Origin: Ovis canadensis | Taxonomy: Eukaryota; Chordata; Mammalia; Artiodactyla; Bovidae | DNA: 64,000 bases | Assembly: GCF_042477335.2 (NCBI RefSeq) | Contig: NC_091260.1 | Location: 44,969,001-45,033,000, forward strand | Direction of reading: 5' to 3' | Made by a program: the position numbers and the translations under genes | Part shown: in pieces, positions 32,602 to 43,405 of the stretch | Numbering within the stretch: position 1 is the stretch's first letter | How the letters are laid out: the number at the start of each line of letters is the position of its first letter | Notes under the pieces: model-generated | The model's database searches: none | The model's input: the letters and a program-made list of their open reading frames with translations, nothing else | What the model was told of the DNA's origin: nothing

Positions 32602-32723
32602 AGAAGGAAATGGCAACTCCAGTATCCTTGCCTAGAGAATCCTGGGGACAGAGGAGCCTGGTGAGCTGTTGTCCATGGGGTTGCTCGGAGTCAGACACAA
32701 CTGAAGCGACTTAGCAGCAGCAG
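32602..32723 (+). mobile_element. Bov-tA SINE (5'-truncated) with 16-bp target duplication
   Basis: Starts 'agaaggaaatggcaactcca' and ends in (CAG)n 'cttagcagcagcag'. It is flanked by CTTGGTGGGGTGTTGG at 32586-32601 and 32724-32739. Confidence 0.95.
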
Positions 32724-32739
32724 CTTGGTGGGGTGTTGG

Positions 32740-33645
32740 CATTGATCTTAGGTGACATTGATTTAAAAATGCCAGAATTGATGGAGCTGAGGAGGGAAAT
32801 CATGCCATTCCATTATGGAATCATTCTTACTATTAATATTGCAATTAATAGTTGCAATTCCTGGGGTTGCTTTCATAGGAAAAACCAAAAGTAGAAAACT
32901 AAAAATCAAAATGTTGGTTACATAGTTTAAGGCTTGTCCCCATTATATCTTTATATAAGTGGATAATATTCACTTAAAAATTATCAATCTTTTAGTTATT
33001 CTTTTCTTCTGGATCAATTTGCCTAAAGAAAGACAAATCCCTAGATAATTAATCTTTTAAATAGGTTTCTGGAAGCCAATTTACCATATTTACATGTTTC
33101 TTTTAATCCTAGTTTACTGAACAGTTTTCATTGATTATTCCTATCAAGATTTTAAAGAATGTTGGGTTTCTCTCTCAACTTTTTTTTGCTGCTGCTTGTA
33201 AATTTGAAATAAAAAATTCTTAGAAAAAATATCAAAACTGACCCTTTGAGTGCTAACGTATAGAGAATGAGCTTGATTTTGTAGGCATGTATGTATTACA
33301 TGCATTTCCACAAGTAAGCATACATATGAGCCAAATATATGAAAATGTCAACGAATAGTGGTGTTAGTACCTGTTGAAATTATAGGTCATTTACTTTCAT
33401 TTTCCAAAGTGAGTGCATTTTTTTTGCTAATACTAAAAAGGGTTACCACAGGAATTAATATGAATTAAACATAACAAGTAACTTTTGGAAATAGACCTGA
33501 AAATTTAAACTCTGCCCCTCACCAGCTGTAGGACTGGGTAAATTAAAGTGATCTAACCTCCCCAACGGAGCTGGTTTTCTCACTTGAAAAAAAGTGGACA
33601 GTAAATTTCTTCTTTGTGAGGACTGAATGATGCCACATGTAGGAA
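32740..33645. other. No gene recognised
   Basis: AT-rich spacer; nothing identified. Confidence 0.4.
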
Positions 33646-33652
33646 CTCAGTT

Positions 33653-34157
33653 CGGTTCAGTTCAGTCAGTCGCTCTGTCGTGTCCGACTCGTTGCGACCC
33701 CATGGACTGCAGCACGCCAGGCCTCTCTGTCCATCACCAACTCCTGGAGTTTACCCAAATTCATGTCTGTCGTCCCCTTCTCCGACCTTCAATCCTTTCC
33801 AGCGTCAGGGTCTTTTCAAATGAGTCAGCCCTTCGCATCAGGTGGTCAAAGTATTGGAGTTTCAGCTTCAATATCAGTCCTTCCAATGAACACCCAGGAC
33901 TGATTTCCTTCAGAATAAACTGGTTGGATCTCCTTGCAGTCCAAGGGACTCTCAAGACTCTTCTCCAACACCACAGTTCAAAAGCATCAATTCTTCTGCA
34001 CTCAGCTTTCTTTATAGTTCAACTCGCATATCCATACATGACCATAGACTTGACTAGACGGACCTTTGTTGACAAAGTAATGTCTCTGCTTTTTAATACG
34101 CTCTCTATGTTGGTCATAACTTTCCTTCCAAGGAGTAAGCGTCTTTTAATTCCATGC
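33653..34157 (-). mobile_element. BovB LINE 3' fragment
   Basis: The last 0.5 kb of BovB in minus orientation, disrupted by frameshifts (for example a shortened RRRGRQT region). A short AACTCAG repeat flanks it (33646-33652 and 34158-34164). It abuts a CpG-rich block. Confidence 0.85.
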
Positions 34158-34189
34158 AACTCAGGCACATTCAGTAAGGACTGTTTCTT

Positions 34190-35130
34190 TCGCCAGCGAA
34201 CCGAGCTCTGAATCCAACCCTTCACCTAAGGCTGTGTTGCTATATCCCCGCCTCCCGCCGGCGCCGCAGAAGGGCGGGCCTGGGGTCCGGGCGGGTTCGT
34301 GGCGGCTGCAGCAGCCGGGACTAAACCTACGCCTCCTTTCTCTTCGGCATCTCCTTTCGCCTGGGGTGACGGCTTTCCCCGCCGGCCTCGGAAGGATGAC
34401 CTGTAGTCTCTCCCCCAGGCTCCACGACTTCTCGGTGGGTACAGCGGGGAGGCCGGGATCCGCAGCTGGTAACTGGGAACTGGATGGCACCCTCCACTCT
34501 CCCGGTGTGACGGGAAAGGCGCGCGGGCGCCGGGGCTCGCAGGGCTGGGGTTGGGGGAGCAAGGTGGGCAGCCTAGAATCGGAGGAGAAAGCCTGCGGGT
34601 GGTTGGTGGGGAAGCGGGGTCGACGCTAAGAGGACTATAAGGGTCGGAAAATTTCGTCCTCTCAGAGGGCTCTAGCCAAGAGCAGCTGGGTCCCGAGGCG
34701 GGGGCTGGGGGGTCGGGGTGGGCCACGCTCAGGACTGGGGGCGCGCGGGCGGCGGAGCGGGCTTGGTCCTAGCCACCCGGGGGTGCAGCGTCTTCCGCTG
34801 GTTTCTAAAGCTCTTTTTCCTTCCCCATTCCCTCGGTTTCCGTTTACAGCCCACTCGGATGCCTGGAGCCGCTGATCTCTCCTCCAGGGGCCCACGGAAG
34901 CATCAGCAGCGCCGAAAGAATAGGGGGAGGGTTGCCGCCGCCTGGGGCCTCTGGGGGCGCTGCGCTGGCTCAGGGTGCTGCGGGTACGGTGCTGGGGGGC
35001 TGTGGGGTTCCGAGCTATTTCCCAAAAGTCCCCAGGGATTTGCAGCCACCAGAGGCCACCTAGTGGACAGCGAGCGTCGGAGCACCGGTGGCCGGGAGAA
35101 GCCGGAGTGCAGAGGCTTCATAAAAAAGCG
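34190..35130. promoter_or_regulatory. CpG-rich block, candidate CpG island/promoter
   Basis: About 0.95 kb very rich in G, C and CpG, in sharp contrast with both flanks; 'gcgcgcgggcggcggagcggg' lies in the middle. Long overlapping open frames occur on both strands, as expected from base composition. A pyrimidine tract ending in CAG (about 34810-34850) followed by an ATG-containing open frame resembles a splice acceptor on the plus strand, but I cannot name a gene. It could be the 5' end of an unrecognised gene or an orphan CpG island. Confidence 0.5.
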
Positions 35131-35325
35131 CAGCGCCTTTTGGGGGCAGTTTTCGGCAGAAAGTAAGCTCTGCGTGAGCTTGGAATAGTCACCTTCTTCC
35201 TTGGCAACCGTCTGCTTTATGCTCTTCCAGTGAGCGTATTCCTTTCTCGGATCGCCCTCCTTTGCGTTTTCCATCCTCCCTCGAAAAGGATGCCGCGGGA
35301 AAGGAACACTGGGATAATTTAACAT
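34903..35325 (-). CDS. Candidate ORF at the edge of the CpG-rich block (140 codons)
   Basis: Frame from ATG 35323-35325 (a second ATG at 35272-35274) to a stop at 34903, starting MLNYPSVPFPRHPF. The N-terminal half lies outside the GC-rich core and has ordinary protein-like composition (KEYAHWKSIKQTVAKEEGD). The C-terminal part is Pro-rich and probably composition-driven. No TATA box, domain or known family was recognised. It might be a first exon of a minus-strand transcript from the CpG island, or chance. Confidence 0.2.
   Translation of the reverse strand: MLNYPSVPFPRHPFRGRMENAKEGDPRKEYAHWKSIKQTVAKEEGDYSKLTQSLLSAENCPQKALRFFMKPLHSGFSRPPVLRRSLSTRWPLVAANPWGLLGNSSEPHSPPAPYPQHPEPAQRPQRPQAAATLPLFFRRC
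35054..35066 (-). promoter_or_regulatory. CTCF-like motif in the CpG-rich block
   Basis: The minus strand reads CCACTAGGTGGCC, matching the CTCF core consensus at all but the last position. Binding is inferred only. Confidence 0.4.
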
Positions 35326-35532
35326 TCATAAGCTGGCGTCTGGGGAAGGTTCACCTTTAAGCTAGTGAGACTTGAGCTTTCAAGTAAAATTCACAAAATT
35401 AAGATTCCTCCCCGCTCCCCTTCCCCCCGCCACCCCCGTCTTTCTTAAAGACGCCCCTCACCCCGCATAAGCTTCCTGTTCCGCAAAACCTTGACGCACC
35501 TGTGGCTGGAGTCACTGGAGGTAAGAGTGTAT

Positions 35533-36270
35533 TTAGTTCAGTTCAGTTCAGTCGCTCAGTCGTGTCCGACTCTTTGCAACCCCATGAATCACAGCACTCC
35601 AGGTCTCCCTGTCTATCACCAACTCCCGGAGTTCACTCAAACTCACGTCCATCGAGTTGGTGATGCCATCCAGCCATCTCATCCTCTGTCGTCCCCTTTT
35701 CCTCCTGCCCCCAATCCCTCTCAGCATCAGAGTCCTTTCCAATGAGTCAACTCTTCGCATGAGGTGGCCAAGTACTGGAGCTTCAGCTTTAGCATCATTC
35801 CTTCCAAAGAAATCCCAGGGTTGATCTCCTTCAGAATGGACCCCTTGGATCTCCTCGCAGTCCAAGGGACTCTCAAGAGTCTTCTGCGACACCACAGTTC
35901 AAAAGCATCAATTCTTCGGTGCTCAGCCTTCTTCACAGTCCAACTCTTACATCCATACATGACTAGCGAAAAAACCATAGCCTTGACTAGACGGACCTAA
36001 GTCGGCAAAGTAATGTCTCTGCTTTTGAATATGCTGTCTAGGTTGGTCACAACTTTTCTTCCAAGGAGTAAGCGTCTCTTAATTTCATGGCTGCAGTCAC
36101 CATCTGCAGTGATTTTCATCAAGAGGCTTTTTAGTTCCTCTTCGCTTTCTGCCATAAGGGTGGTGTCATCTGCATATCTGAGGTTATTGATATTTCTCCC
36201 AGCAATCTTGATTCCAGGTTGTGCTTCTTCCAGCCCAGCGTTTCTCATGATGTACTCTGCATATAAGTTG
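35533..36270 (-). mobile_element. BovB LINE 3' fragment with internal deletion
   Basis: Starts at '(agttc)n agtcgctcagtcgtgtccg' and extends to 'atgtactctgcatataagtt'. About 0.15-0.2 kb of consensus is missing near 36113, joining TADGDCSHE sequence directly to the SLLMK segment. The reading frame is disrupted. Confidence 0.9.
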
Positions 36271-36484
36271 TGTGTAGAGAATTTCAAAAGATGCAGCTGT
36301 TAACAGAAGTGAGAGAGAACTAGAGAGTGGGCGAGGGAGAGAACTAGAACTTCCCCTCACCGGGAAGGGAGTGGGTTTAGACTAAAACCCAAAGTTCAGA
36401 AGCCCGTTTGTCGCCTGCTTTCCTTTCTCATCCCTGCTTCTGGTCCTTTATCGTGCTTGCAGTTAACAATATTGTTTGTTTGTT

Positions 36485-36600
36485 TTTTAACTTTTTATTT
36501 TGTATTGGAGTATAGCTTATTAACAATGTTGTGATAGTATCAGGTGTACAGCAAAAGGACTCAGCCATACAGCAACACTGTATGTTCATACTGGAAATTT
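36485..36600 (-). mobile_element. L1 3' UTR fragment
   Basis: 'tattttgtattggagtatagc', 'acaatgttgtgatagtatcagg' and 'aaaggactcagccatac', in the antisense order of artiodactyl L1 3' ends. Confidence 0.8.
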
Positions 36601-36713
36601 TGCTAAGTGAGATCTTACTTTAAGTGTCTTTGTCTCATGCAAAAAAATAAGGGGGTGAAGGGAAACGTTTGGAGGTGATGTATTTGCAGCACAGACTGTG
36701 GTTTTACCAATGC

Positions 36714-36912
36714 ATGCTGCTGTTGCTGCCTAGTCATTTCAGTCGTGTCCGACTCAGTGTGACTCCATGGACTGTAGCCCTGCAGGCTTCTCTGTCCATG
36801 AAATTCTCCAGACAAGAATACTGGAGTGGGTAGCCGTTCTTTTCTCCAGGGAATCTTTCTGACCCAGGGATTGAACCCCCATCTCCTGCATTGCAGACAC
36901 ATTCTTTACCCT
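36714..36912 (-). mobile_element. Bov-tA SINE
   Basis: Starts 'tgctgctgttgctgcctagtc' and ends near 'attgcagacacattctttaccc'; antisense. Confidence 0.9.
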
Positions 36913-37184
36913 TGGAACCCTGAGCGAAGCCCTGTATGTCAGTCATACCTCAATTGAATGTTTCATAAAAGTTAAACCCACTGGTCTAAAAACTCTTTCC
37001 ATATCAATAGTTTAAAATATACTTCTGTTGACAGAAATGAAGTTTCAGAGACCATATTAAAAAAATTATTTAGAATTCTTGACTCAGGCAGTATCTTTTG
37101 GTAGGAGGGCAGTAGGGACTATTTTCTCCACAAGTACTGTGTAGCTGTCTTAATCTGTATTAGTGAGTCATGAGCTGTGACACT

Positions 37185-37305
37185 GTGTTTGGTAGACAGA
37201 CTAATGTCTTCTAAAGGTGTCCATGTCCTGATCTGCAGAGCCTGTGAATATGTTACCTTACATGGCAAAAAGGGACTTTATAGATATGATTATATTAAAG
37301 ATCTT
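37185..37305 (+). mobile_element. Ancient mammalian repeat, left half
   Basis: 'tccatgtcctgatctgcagagcctgtgaatatgttacctt' type sequence, a common old mammalian repeat whose family name I am not certain of. It is continued at 39283-39566 after a 2-kb insertion. Confidence 0.6.
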
Positions 37306-39282
37306 CCTGGAGAACCCCATGGACAGAGGAGCCTGGGGGGCTACAGTCCATGGGGCCACAAGAGTCGGGCATGACTTAGAGACTAAACCGCCACCACTGC
37401 CTTTATGCCTGTTTGTGCCTCTTTGCTATGCTCTACACTACTTCCTGCTTGTCTAATTTTCCAAGTCTTTTATCTCATCTGAATGTTTAATGTTACCACC
37501 TTTTCCAAATATACAGTTGTCAATCTATGTTTTGCCTTATTCAACTGTTTATGAATAATTTATTCACTGAAAGTAGTGAAGTTTGAAACCTATGCCTTTG
37601 GCTTTGTTTTGCTCTATATTAATTAGTGTTTAGGTCAGATAAATCAGGCTTATAATACCTGGGAATGTCACAGTTTGGAAAAGTTGGAAAAAAGTAAATA
37701 AACAAGTTGGAAGGAATGACAATACATATTCAATAATCACATGGATCCAAATAAATAACCCAAAAGGGGGATATTACTAAGAAACAGAGCCCTGAATTTA
37801 GGCAAAAAATATGCAGAAAGTGTTTGATATTAATATATAATGATGATTTTTTAAAATTTAGTTTCTTAAACAAATTTCACAACAAAATTTTCATAGGTCT
37901 ACTGAAAACTGAAAATTATACATTTTGTAAGCAATAATTAGGTAAAGGTTAGTACTGAGATTAAGAGAAGAAATAATCTTATTTCACTTCATACTGCTCA
38001 AATTAAATTAAACATAGTATATTAATTCATATTCACATTTCAATGGACAGAGATGGAAATATTTGATGTCCAAAAGGTAAAATGTAAATGGTTAGGTGTA
38101 CAGAAAATATTCTCAGTTCAGTTCAGTTCAGTTCAGTTGCTCAGTCGTGTTTGACTCTTTGTGACCCCATGAATCACAGCATGCCAGGCCTCCCTGTCCA
38201 TCACCAACTCCCGGAGTTCACTCAGACTCACGTCCATCGAGTCAGTGATGCCATCCAGCCATCTCATCCTCTGTCGTCCCCTTCTCCTCCTGCCCTCAAT
38301 CCCTCCCAGCATCAGAGTCTTTTCCAATGAGTCAACTCTTTGCATGAGGTGGTCAAAGTACTGGACTTTCAGCTTCAGCATCATTCCCTCCAAAGAAATC
38401 CCAGGGCTGATCTCTTTCACAATGGACTGGTTGGATCTCCTTGCAGTCCAAGGGACTCTCAAGAGTCTTCTCCAGTACCACAGTTCAAAACCATCAATTG
38501 TTTGGCACTCAGCTTTCTTCACAGTCCAACTCTCACATCTATACATGACCGCAGGAAAAACCATAGCCTTGACTAGACGGACCTTTGTTGGCAAAATAAT
38601 GTCTCTGCTTTTCAATAGGCTATCTAGATTGGTCATAACTTTTCTTCCAAGGAGTAAGCGTCTTTTAATTTCATGGCTGCAATCACCATCTGCAGTGATT
38701 GAATCGATGTGAGAATATTCAATCTGTAGAGATTAATGTACATATAACTTTAATGCAAATATGTAGTTTTATTGCAAAGATATAGCTTTATTGGACATAT
38801 ATATATCTTTATAGGAACAATCTTAAGGCAAATAATTATATTAAAACTACATGGAATACATGACAAATGGAACTGTGGCACCAGAAAACAGAAATGTGGT
38901 CATTTTTTGCTAATGTGAGATACAATTTATACTTTTGGTGGGAAAATGCTCACATTCTCTTTAAATGTTGTAATATTAGTCCTAAAGTGGAAACATTGCA
39001 TGTATCCACCTACCACCTTTAAGTCTCAAAATAGTCCTTGGGATATTTTAGTTATAAAATAAATATTATTTTCCTCAGATTTGTTACTAAAGCAATGTAG
39101 TAATTATTGGCCATGGGATTTCAAATTTTGCAAACAAGAGATCAGTCTGATGATGAGCATGGCAAACATTCTGAGCTAATAGATGGGGTTCAAAACATTC
39201 AATCTCCTGAAATTGTCTCATCATTTAAACCTTGCAATGTAAAAAATAAAATTTTAAAATATAATTTATTAAAAAAAGAAAA
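37306..39282 (+). mobile_element. About 2-kb poly-A-tailed insertion (retrocopy-like)
   Basis: Flanked by AAAGATCTT on both sides (37297-37305 and 39283-39291), which interrupts one ancient repeat cleanly. The right end is an A-rich tail preceded by AATAAA (about 39243-39250), so it inserted in plus orientation by LINE-type integration. Its 5' end starts inside a Bov-tA piece (37306 to about 37385). The rest is AT-rich sequence that I do not recognise, plus a BovB fragment in the opposite orientation. It may be a 3' UTR-type retrocopy of an unidentified transcript. Confidence 0.6.
38114..38700 (-). mobile_element. BovB LINE 3' fragment
   Basis: About 0.59 kb from '(cagtt)n gctcagtcgtg' to 'catctgcagtgatt'. 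It lies inside the 2-kb insertion in the opposite orientation. Imperfect flanks AGAAAATATTC / TGAGAATATTC suggest a decayed target duplication. A 167-codon frame (RT C-terminal region) is still open. Confidence 0.9.
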
Positions 39283-39566
39283 AAAGATCTTGAGGATGAA
39301 AGATCACCCTGGATTATCCGGTAGGCCCAATGTAATCACAGTTTGATGCTTGCTGCTGGCCGTGAACTGATGAGTGCAGGTGAGTTTGAGAAACTGGAAA
39401 AAACAGATTCTCCCCTGGAGCTTTCGGGAAAAACACAGCCCTGTCGACACCTTAATTTAAGACTTCTGACCTCTAGCACTGTAAGATGATAAATTCATGT
39501 TGTTTTAAGCCATGAAGTTTGTGGCATTTTTTTTCACAGAAGCATTTGGAAACTAATTTACCCGAG
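39283..39566 (+). mobile_element. Ancient mammalian repeat, right half
   Basis: Continues the element of 37185: 'accctggattatccggtagg', 'cagattctcccctggagc', 'ttcatgttgttttaagccat'. Together the halves give about 0.4 kb of one repeat. Confidence 0.6.
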
Positions 39567-39846
39567 TCTCTTCTTGATGTGCTCTTCTCTCACAGTTGCG
39601 TATCAACCATACCCTTGGCTTTTTTCAAATTTTCAGTAACTTCAGTGCTTTCATACTCTCACTTTTAACATCCCCGCCTCTGACCATCTCCTTCTGTTTT
39701 TTTAACTCATTGTCTCAATTACTATATCTGGATTCCTACAGTTTTGACCCCACAAGAGCCCTTAATTTTTAAACTTTACACCTTTTCATTTTTCCATCTC
39801 ATGTCTTCTCTTTACCCAACTTAAATTTCTTGTTTAATTATTATTT

Positions 39847-40136
39847 TAAAGACTTATCTTTGGCTGCGCAGGGTCTTCACTGCGTTAAGTGGGCGTTCTC
39901 TAGCTGAGGCAGGTGGGGGTGCTCTTCATTGTGGGGTGTCAGGGTGGCTTCTCTTGCTGCAGAGCACAGGCGCTAGGGCTTGCAGCTTTCAGCTGTTGCA
40001 GCTCGAAGGCTCCGTAGTTGGTGTGCTCAGGCTTAGTTGCTCCAAGGCATGCGGAATCTTCCTGGACCAGGGAATGAACCCATGTCCCTTGTATTTACAG
40101 ATGCAGTCTTATCCACTGTGCCAGCAGAGAAGTCCT
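39847..40136 (-). mobile_element. CHR-type artiodactyl SINE
   Basis: Antisense: 'ttggctgcgcagggtcttc', 'ctcaggcttagttgctccaagg', 'atcttcctggaccagggaat', ending in an inverted head, 'ccagcagagaagtcc'. Confidence 0.85.
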
Positions 40137-40338
40137 GTGTTTAATGATCATATCTGCACTCTTGCATAAGGCTTCCACATCTTTGCCATCTTGTTATACT
40201 TGGTGAAAGAAACCACAACCCCCTTTAAGTTCATCTCTTAATGCCTGCACTTGCCAGCCAAAAAGGCCTAAAGAAAAATATAACACCATGCTCACTGACC
40301 TACTTTTAAATTCATAATGAACAACTCTAAGTCCTTAT

Positions 40339-42464
40339 CAGATTTAAATTGAAGAAAGTAGGGAAAACCACTAGACCATTCAGGTATGACCTAAATCAAA
40401 TTCCTTATGATGATACAGTGGAAGTGAGAAATAGATTTAAGGGACTAGATCTGCTAGATAGAGTGCCTGATGAATTATGGACGGAGGTTTGTGACATGGT
40501 ACAGGAGACAGGGATCAAGACCATCCCCATGGAAAAGAAATGCAAAAAAGCAAAATGGCTGTCTGGGGAGGCCTTACAAATAGCTGTGAAAAGAAGAGAA
40601 GCAAAAAGCAAAGGAGAAAAGGAAAGATATAAGCATCTGAATGCAGAGTTCCAAAGAATAGCAAGGAGAGATAAGAAAGCCTTCCTCAGCGATCAATGCA
40701 AAGAAATAGAGGAAAAGAATAGAATGGGAAAGACTAGAGATCTCTTCAAGAAAATTAGAGATACCAAGGGAATATTTCATGCAAAGACGGGCCCGATAAA
40801 GGACAGAAATGGTCTGGACCTAACAGAAGCAGAAGATATTAAGAAGAGGTGGCAAGAATACACAGAAGAACTGTACAAAAAAGATCTTCATGACCCAGAT
40901 AATCACGATGGTGTGATCACTCACTTAGAGCCAGACATCCTGGAATGTGAAGTCAAGTGGGCCTTAGAAAGCATCACTATGAACAAAGCTAGTGGAGGTG
41001 ATGGAATTCCAGTTGAGCTATTTCAAATTCTGAAAGATGATGCTGTGAAAGTGCTGCACTCAATATGCCAGCAAATGTGGAAAACTCAGCAGTGGCCACA
41101 GGACTGGAAAAGGTCAGTTTTCATTCCAATCCCAAAGAAAGGAAATGCCAAAGAATGCTCAAACTACTGCACAATTGCACTCATCTCACACGCTAGTAAA
41201 GTAATGCTCAAAATTCTACAAGCCAGGCTTCATCAATTCATGAACCGTGAACTTTCAGATGTTCAAGCTGGTTTTAGAAAAGGCAGAGGAACCAGAGATC
41301 AAATTGCCAACATCCTCTGGATCATGGAAACAGCAAGAGAGTTCCAGAAAAACATCTATTTCTGCTTTGTTGACTATGCCAAAGCCTTTGACTGTGTGGA
41401 TCACAACAAACTGGAAAATTCTGAAAGAGATGGGACTACCAGACCACCTAACCTGCCTCTTGAGAAACCTATATGCAGGTCAGGAAGCAACAGTTAGAAC
41501 TGGACATGGAACAACAGACTGGTTCCAAATAGGAAAAGGACTATGTCAAGGCTGTATTTTGTCACCCTGCTTATTTAATTTCTATGCAGAGTACATCATG
41601 AGAAACGCTGGGCTGGAAGAAACACAAGCTGGAATCAAGATTGCTGGGAGAAATATCAATAACCTCAGATATGCAGATGACACCACCCTTATGGCAGAAA
41701 GTGAAGAGGAACTAAAGAGCCTCTTGATGGAAGTGAAAGTGGAGAGTGAAAAAGTTGGCTTAAAGCTCAATTTTCAGAAAACTAAGATCATGAGATCCGG
41801 TCCCATCACTTCATGGCAAATAGTTGGGGAAACAGTGTAAACAGTGTCAGATTTTATTTTTTTGGGCTCCAAAATCACTGCAGATGGTGACTGTAGCCAT
41901 GAAATTAAAAGACGCTTACTCCTTGGAAGAAAAGGAGCAACCAACCTAGATATGACCAAGCTAGATAGAATATTGACAAGCAGAGACATTGCTTTGCTGA
42001 CTAAGGTCCGTCTAGTCAAAGCTATGGTTTTTCCAGTGGTCATGTATGGATGTGAGAGTTGGACTGTGAAGAAGGCTGAGCGCCGAAGACTTGATGCTTT
42101 TGAACTGTGGTGCTGGAGAAGACTCTTGAGAGTCCCTTGGACTGCAAGGAGATCCAACCAGTCCATCCTAAAGGAGATCAGTCTTGGGTGTTCTTTGGAA
42201 GGAATGATACTGAAGCTGAAGCTCCAGAACTTTGGCCACCTCATGTGAAGAGTTGACTCATTGGAAAATACTCTGATGCTGGGAGGGATTGGGGGCAGGA
42301 GGAGAAGGGGATGACAGAGGATGAGATGGCTGGATGGCATCACTGACTCGATGGACATGAGTTTGAGTGAACTCCGGGAGTTGGTGATGGACAGGGAGGC
42401 CTGGCATGCTGCAATTCATGGGGTCCCAAAGAGTCGGACACGACTGAGCGACTGAACTGAACTG
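40339..42464 (+). mobile_element. BovB LINE, 2.1 kb
   Basis: Plus-orientation BovB from the RPFRYDLNQIP segment to the (ACTGA)n end. Flanked by AAGTC(C/T)TTAT (40329-40338 and 42465-42474). 5'-truncated, with no endonuclease part. Confidence 0.95.
40349..42460 (+). pseudogene. BovB reverse transcriptase, disrupted
   Basis: The RT frame is open for 382 codons (40349-41497), with QAGFRKGRG and [14 protein letters not shown] 2-nt deletion near 41411 (DHNKL-W lost) then shifts the frame. It continues in another frame through the catalytic LRYADDT to TAA 41838-41840. Later damage includes a local duplication of about 15 bp near 41940 and a CGA-to-TGA nonsense change at 42246-42248. Not functional. 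Confidence 0.92.
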
Positions 42465-42747
42465 AAGTCTTTATATTACTTGGCCTCACTGTAGCATTTG
42501 ACTCAGCTGATTACTTTTCCTCCTTGAAATAGTTTTACATGGCTGAATATATGTGTACCATCTTCCCCTGACTTTTCTGACGGCTCTTGAATTCATTCTC
42601 CTCTGCTGATTCCTCTTTATCTATCTGCCAATGGATTGAAGTACATCAAACAGGTGAAAATTCATAATGATATTACAAAATAACTCATTAAAAAAATTGG
42701 AAGTTTTTAGCACACCAAATAATTATTAGGAAACTGGTGAAAGTATG

Positions 42748-42927
42748 AAAGTGTTAGTCGCTCAGTCATGTCTGACTCTGCAAACCCATCCACTGTAGTC
42801 CGCCAGGCTCCTCTCTCCCAGGTGAGAATACTGGAGTGGGTTGCCATTTCCTTCTCCAGGGATCAAACCTGGGTCTTCCACATTGCAGGCCGATTCTTTA
42901 CTGTCTGAGCCACCAGGGAAGCCCCTT
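42748..42927 (-). mobile_element. Bov-tA SINE
   Basis: Antisense; ends with the inverted head 'gagccaccagggaagcccc'. A small internal deletion lies near 42815. Confidence 0.9.
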
Positions 42928-43244
42928 AGAAAACTGGTAGATAAATGTTTATCCTGATTTCTCTTCTCAAGCCAAATCTCATGGTAAAGTAATAGTTGAT
43001 AAGAAAATGTTCCTTCTTTTATAAGAAGTCCCACTAGTAAAAGTAGAATGTTAGAGGTACAATATTGCCATTTTGTAATTCTTAATAAAATAATGGAGCT
43101 AGACGATATCAACCAATGGCTCCTAAAGCCAGCATGTGAAAGCCTGATGCACAACTTTGTAACAAATGGGTGGGCCTGAAATTGCTAATCAATGTTAAGA
43201 CAGCTGGACAAAATGTACCTCTTAAAGTGACACAATAGTGTGCA
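42928..43244. other. No gene recognised
   Basis: AT-rich spacer. Confidence 0.4.
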
Positions 43245-43405
43245 CGTATGCTCAGTCATGTCTGACTCTTTGTCACCCCATGGACTGTAGCCTGCCAGGC
43301 TCCTCTGTCCATGGGATTTCTCAGACAAGAATGCTGGAGTGGGTTGCCATTTTCTCTCCAGGGTATCTTCGCAATCCAGGGATTGAACTCATCTCCTGCA
43401 TTGTT
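43245..43405 (-). mobile_element. Bov-tA SINE (head missing)
   Basis: Antisense from 'atgctcagtcatgtctgact' to 'catctcctgcattg'; the tRNA-like head is absent. Confidence 0.88.
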
